Shown: piece after piece, positions 61,030 through 64,000 of the stretch | Position numbering within the stretch: position 1 is the stretch's first letter | Layout of the letters: each line of letters begins with the position of its first letter | Assembly (NCBI GenBank): GCA_905182525.1 | Contig: CAJJBV010000005.1 | Coordinates: 1 to 64,000, forward strand | Source of the DNA: Cryomorphaceae bacterium | GTDB taxonomy: Bacteria; Bacteroidota; Bacteroidia; Flavobacteriales_D; Parvicellaceae | Direction of reading: 5' to 3' | DNA length: 64,000 nt | Position numbers and translations under genes: made by a program | Notes under the pieces: generated by a model | Databases searched by the model: none | Seen by the model: the letters and a program-made list of their open reading frames with translations, nothing else | What the model was told of the DNA's origin: nothing

Positions 61030-61641
61030 TTGACAAAAATAATAGAAATATGTGACCGCATTCAGCTTTTGTTTCAAGAATATGGAATTAAAAGTCTAAC
61101 CATGGATGATATTGCCGAAAAGTTGGGGTGTTCAAAAAAAACTCTATACGTTCATTTTAGCAGTAGGAAAGACCTTGTTTTAAAAGTTATTTCATTTGAC
61201 ATGAAAAAGCATGAGGAGGATATAAACAAGGTTGTTAATCAAGGCCTACACCCAATAGATGAGATTTTTATGCTAAACGAAATTGCTTCTAACAAAATAA
61301 AATCTATTCACCCGTCTTGTCAATACGATTTGAGAAAATATTATCCTCGGTCTTGGAAAGTTTTTGATAAAAAAAACAAACAACTAACATTTGAAATATC
61401 GTTGAAAAACCTGAAAAATGGAATTAAAAAGGGTTGTTACAGAAAAAGTATAAATCCAGATATTATGTCTAGAATATTTTCAGAAAAAATTGATTTAACG
61501 TTTAACGGAATGATTTTTAAATCTAATAAGGTGTCTTTTACAGATGTGTTTAATGAAATGATTAATCACTATATATTGGGAATTGTAAATGAAGATGGTA
61601 GGAAATACTATACAAACCTTCAAAAAAAACTACAAAAATGA
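61030..61641 (+). CDS. TetR/AcrR-family regulator
   Basis: 203 residues from a TTG start; no ATG lies upstream in frame and an internal Met would remove the first helix. The N-terminal HTH reads SLTMDDIAEKLGCSKKTLYV then HFSSRKDLVLKV. The C-terminal ligand domain is weakly conserved. It overlaps the TolC-like gene by four bases (ATGA), so it is the first gene of an efflux operon and probably represses it. Confidence 0.88.
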   Translation: MTKIIEICDRIQLLFQEYGIKSLTMDDIAEKLGCSKKTLYVHFSSRKDLVLKVISFDMKKHEEDINKVVNQGLHPIDEIFMLNEIASNKIKSIHPSCQYDLRKYYPRSWKVFDKKNKQLTFEISLKNLKNGIKKGCYRKSINPDIMSRIFSEKIDLTFNGMIFKSNKVSFTDVFNEMINHYILGIVNEDGRKYYTNLQKKLQK

Positions 61642-62961
61642 AGTATTTAATAATCTTTCTAAGTTTTTTAATCTCCGCTGGAAACTATTGTTGTCAAGAA
61701 TTTAATAGTGCCTCTTTATTTGAGTATGCAAAAAAAAATAGCCCTCAGCTTTTAAATTCTGCAGTTGATGTTTTTATTTCCGATGAAAAAATTAAAGAAG
61801 TTCGCGCCTCTGGGTTGCCCAAGATAAACGGTGAGTTTAGTTTTCAAAATTTTATAAATGTTCCAACCACTGTTATTCCAGCATCATCTTTTAATCCTGG
61901 AGCCCCAAAAGATGAGCTTTTAGGAGTCGCTTTTGGAACGCCATTCAATGCCAATTATAATCTTAAAATAAGTCAATTAATCTTTAGTTTTAGCTATCAT
62001 ATATGGTCTGAAAGCGGCACGCAATTTTAGTGAGTTATCGAGGTTGGCAAATCTTCAAAAAAACGAAACTGTTTATGAAAATATTAGAATATCTCTTGGG
62101 CAAGTAATTATGCTTGAGAAAATGCAAGAGATAATGAAGCAGAATCTTAGTGAAATTAAAATATTAAAAAAGAAAACTAATAAACTCATTCAAGCTGGAG
62201 TAATAGATAAAAACTCTATTAATGATATTTTAATTTTAGAATTAGATATTAATTCGGGACTGGAAGAAATTCAGTCAAACAAAAAATTAGCCGTTTTGTC
62301 GTTAAAGTCAATTATTGGGTTCCCCGTAGACAGCACCCTTAATTTAATTAACGATTTTGAAGTTAGTGGTGAGGATAGTTTTAATAATGCAATGAACACA
62401 AAAAATAATAATGCTTTTAAAATTGGAGAGCAAAATGTTATTTTAAATGATCTTAATTTTAAAACTACTAAAAGCGAAGGCTACCCATCCGTTTTTGGGT
62501 TTTTTAATCAACAACATATGGCTATGAGAAATGATTTTAACTTTTTTGATTCTAGAAAAGATTGGTACCCTTCTACTGTTTGGGGGATAAACATTTCTAT
62601 TCCTATTTACAATAGCGGCGAAGGAAAATCTAAAACCAATCAAAAAAGACTAGCTCTAATCCAATCTGAAAATGAATTAAAACAAATAGAAAGTCAGATT
62701 TTTAACTTATACGAAATGCTGAAAAGTAATTACAATAGTGCCTATTTGAATTACAAAAATCAAAAATCAAAACTTGTTTTAATAAAGGGCGTTTATAAAA
62801 ATGAGGAAAGAAAACTATCTCTCGGGGCTTCTAACTCGCTTTCCCTTTCTCAAAGAAAAATGCAGTTTTTACAAGCGCAACAGCAACTAATTCTTAAAGA
62901 ATTTGAGCTTTATAAAGCTGAGATTCAAATAAAAACTCACACCAATCCTATAAAATTATGA
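61638..62961 (+). CDS. TolC-like outer-membrane efflux protein, one frameshift
   Basis: About 440 residues. Signal peptide then SASLFEYAKKNSPQLLNSAV and VRASGLPKINGEFSFQNF, the usual start of the TolC fold. After a break near 61995-62005 the frame resumes IYGLKAARNFSELSRLANL and continues with two long coiled helices and WGINISIPIYNSGEGKSK. Co-translated with the regulator upstream and the fusion protein downstream (ATGA overlaps on both sides). Confidence 0.85.
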
Positions 62962-64000
62962 AAAACATACTTTGGTTTTCCTTTTTAATTATTGTTGCCT
63001 GTCAAAGCAATGATGAAATAATTATAACAGCAACGGATAATGGCGATAATTTAATTGCTAAACCTTTAGTTTCAGTTGTAACTGTTCAAAAAAAGAAGTT
63101 TAAACATTATTTTAAGACCCAAGGCAGTGTAATAAGTAAAGAAATGGCTTTTATAAGGCCCGAGTTAAGTGGTGTAGTTCATACACTTAATGTTGAAGAA
63201 GGAGACTATGTGAAAAAAGAGCAACTAATAATAACCGTTTCTACAGATATTTTAATCGCTCAGCTTGCAGAAATAAATGAGCAAGTTTTATTCACGGAAT
63301 ATCTATTTGAAAAACAAAAAAATCTTTATAATGAGGGATTAAGTACAGAAATTCAACTTAAAGAGGTTGAAAATAATTTTAACAGAATAAAAAAATCAAA
63401 AAACACTCTTTTAACTCAACTTGAAAAGGCTAAAGTTGTAGCGCCTTTTAGTGGTTTCATCGAGAAAGTTTTGGTTCAAGTTGGCGAATCTGTAAGCCCA
63501 ATGGTTTCCATTTGCCATTTGGTAAGTACCGATAATCTATATGTTGTGGCTGATGTTTCAGAAACCCTTCTTTCAAAGATTTCAAAAAACAATCCTTTAG
63601 AAGTTTATTTTCCTTCATTAAAATTAAAATTAGAAGCTCTCAAAATTAATAGAATTGGAAAAATTGTAAACCCAATAAATAGGACTGTTAAAATAGAAAC
63701 AAGGTTGCCTAATTCAAAAAAATTAATTCCAAACTTAATGGCGGAACTAAAAATCAATCATTACTCCAAAGACAGTGCAATATGTTTGCCCTCAAGATTA
63801 ATTTTAAAAGATTCTGATGGAAATACTTATGTGAAACTTCTTGATAATAAAAATAAGGTGCTCATCTGCCCAATAATTCTAGGAAATAGTGAAAAATCCG
63901 AAGTTGAAATAATTAGCGGCCTCAAGGAAGGTGCTAAAGTAATTGACAATGGGAAAAGTACCGTTCTAGAGGGTCAAGAAGTTGAAATAATTAGTGGTGT
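62958..64000 (+). CDS. RND efflux periplasmic adaptor (membrane fusion) lipoprotein, partial
   Basis: 347 residues visible, running off the right edge. The lipobox (FLIIVACQ) is followed by a split lipoyl domain (RPELSGVVHTLNVEEGDYVK and GFIEKVLVQVGESVSP) around a helical hairpin and then the beta-barrel part. Follows the TolC-like gene with ATGA overlap. An RND pump gene is expected next. Confidence 0.88.
   Translation, partial: MKNILWFSFLIIVACQSNDEIIITATDNGDNLIAKPLVSVVTVQKKKFKHYFKTQGSVISKEMAFIRPELSGVVHTLNVEEGDYVKKEQLIITVSTDILIAQLAEINEQVLFTEYLFEKQKNLYNEGLSTEIQLKEVENNFNRIKKSKNTLLTQLEKAKVVAPFSGFIEKVLVQVGESVSPMVSICHLVSTDNLYVVADVSETLLSKISKNNPLEVYFPSLKLKLEALKINRIGKIVNPINRTVKIETRLPNSKKLIPNLMAELKINHYSKDSAICLPSRLILKDSDGNTYVKLLDNKNKVLICPIILGNSEKSEVEIISGLKEGAKVIDNGKSTVLEGQEVEIISG

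Overview
The window looks like a low-GC member of the Flavobacteriales (Bacteroidota), probably marine. The evidence is the strong A/T bias, the near absence of Shine-Dalgarno sites, several type IX secretion (T9SS) cargo proteins with type A or type B sorting domains, PorP/SprF, SprB-like repeats, SusC/CirA-type TonB receptors with a carboxypeptidase-like N-terminal domain, a DUF2723 protein, RpoN, and small membrane genes beside purD/purQ. I see no CRISPR array, insertion sequence or prophage.

Layout. (1) 1-8.4 kb, minus strand: a nonulosonic-acid (legionaminic/sialic-type) sugar operon. In transcription order it reads legB dehydratase, legC aminotransferase, a sugar formyltransferase, neuB/legI synthase, a GNAT acetyltransferase, neuC/legG epimerase, a PIG-L deacetylase, a CBS-nucleotidyltransferase (PtmE-like), a 29-codon stump of the CMP-sugar synthetase legF, and a second NeuB-like gene cut by the window edge. 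(2) 8.4-16.7 kb: variable glycan genes (CotH-like protein, a GT-B-like transferase, a methyltransferase, a polytopic membrane protein) and a secreted GH2 beta-mannosidase, with two decayed fragments of beta-mannosidase 3' sequence between them. (3) 16.8-25.8 kb: secreted proteins (outer-membrane protein, a PPAD-like deiminase with a T9SS domain, a subtilase with SprB/PKD/T9SS modules), rluF and a GT39-type transferase. (4) 26-31 kb: small envelope genes, YceI, and a T9SS protein followed by a collagen-like surface protein. (5) 31-42.3 kb, minus strand: the most unusual block. It encodes a membrane beta-propeller regulator with an AraC-type HTH, two paralogous minimal T9SS type B proteins each preceded by almost the same 49-bp element, a PorP/SprF-OmpA fusion, and a very large repeat-built fibre (about 2,070 codons). 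(6) 42.8-64 kb: tRNA-Gln, DUF2723, a polysaccharide deacetylase, an HMA protein with a TonB receptor, purD, purQ, another TonB receptor, galE, rpoN, asnS, and a TetR-controlled RND-type efflux operon that runs off the right edge.

Sequence quality matters for every reading here. Many genes, including the essential asnS, carry one or two single-base frame breaks, often in A or T runs. Density rises sharply at 5.2-8.4 kb and 35.5-36.3 kb. The simplest reading is an imperfect long-read or metagenomic consensus, worst where coverage is thin (variable glycan locus) or repeats are long (fibre gene). Genes with frame breaks are therefore reported over their full reconstructed span.

Together the genes describe a cell that makes a nonulosonate-decorated surface glycan, secretes T9SS enzymes and adhesins, and displays repeat-rich fibres. 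The fibre block has its own probable sensor-regulator, which may act on the shared promoter-proximal element.
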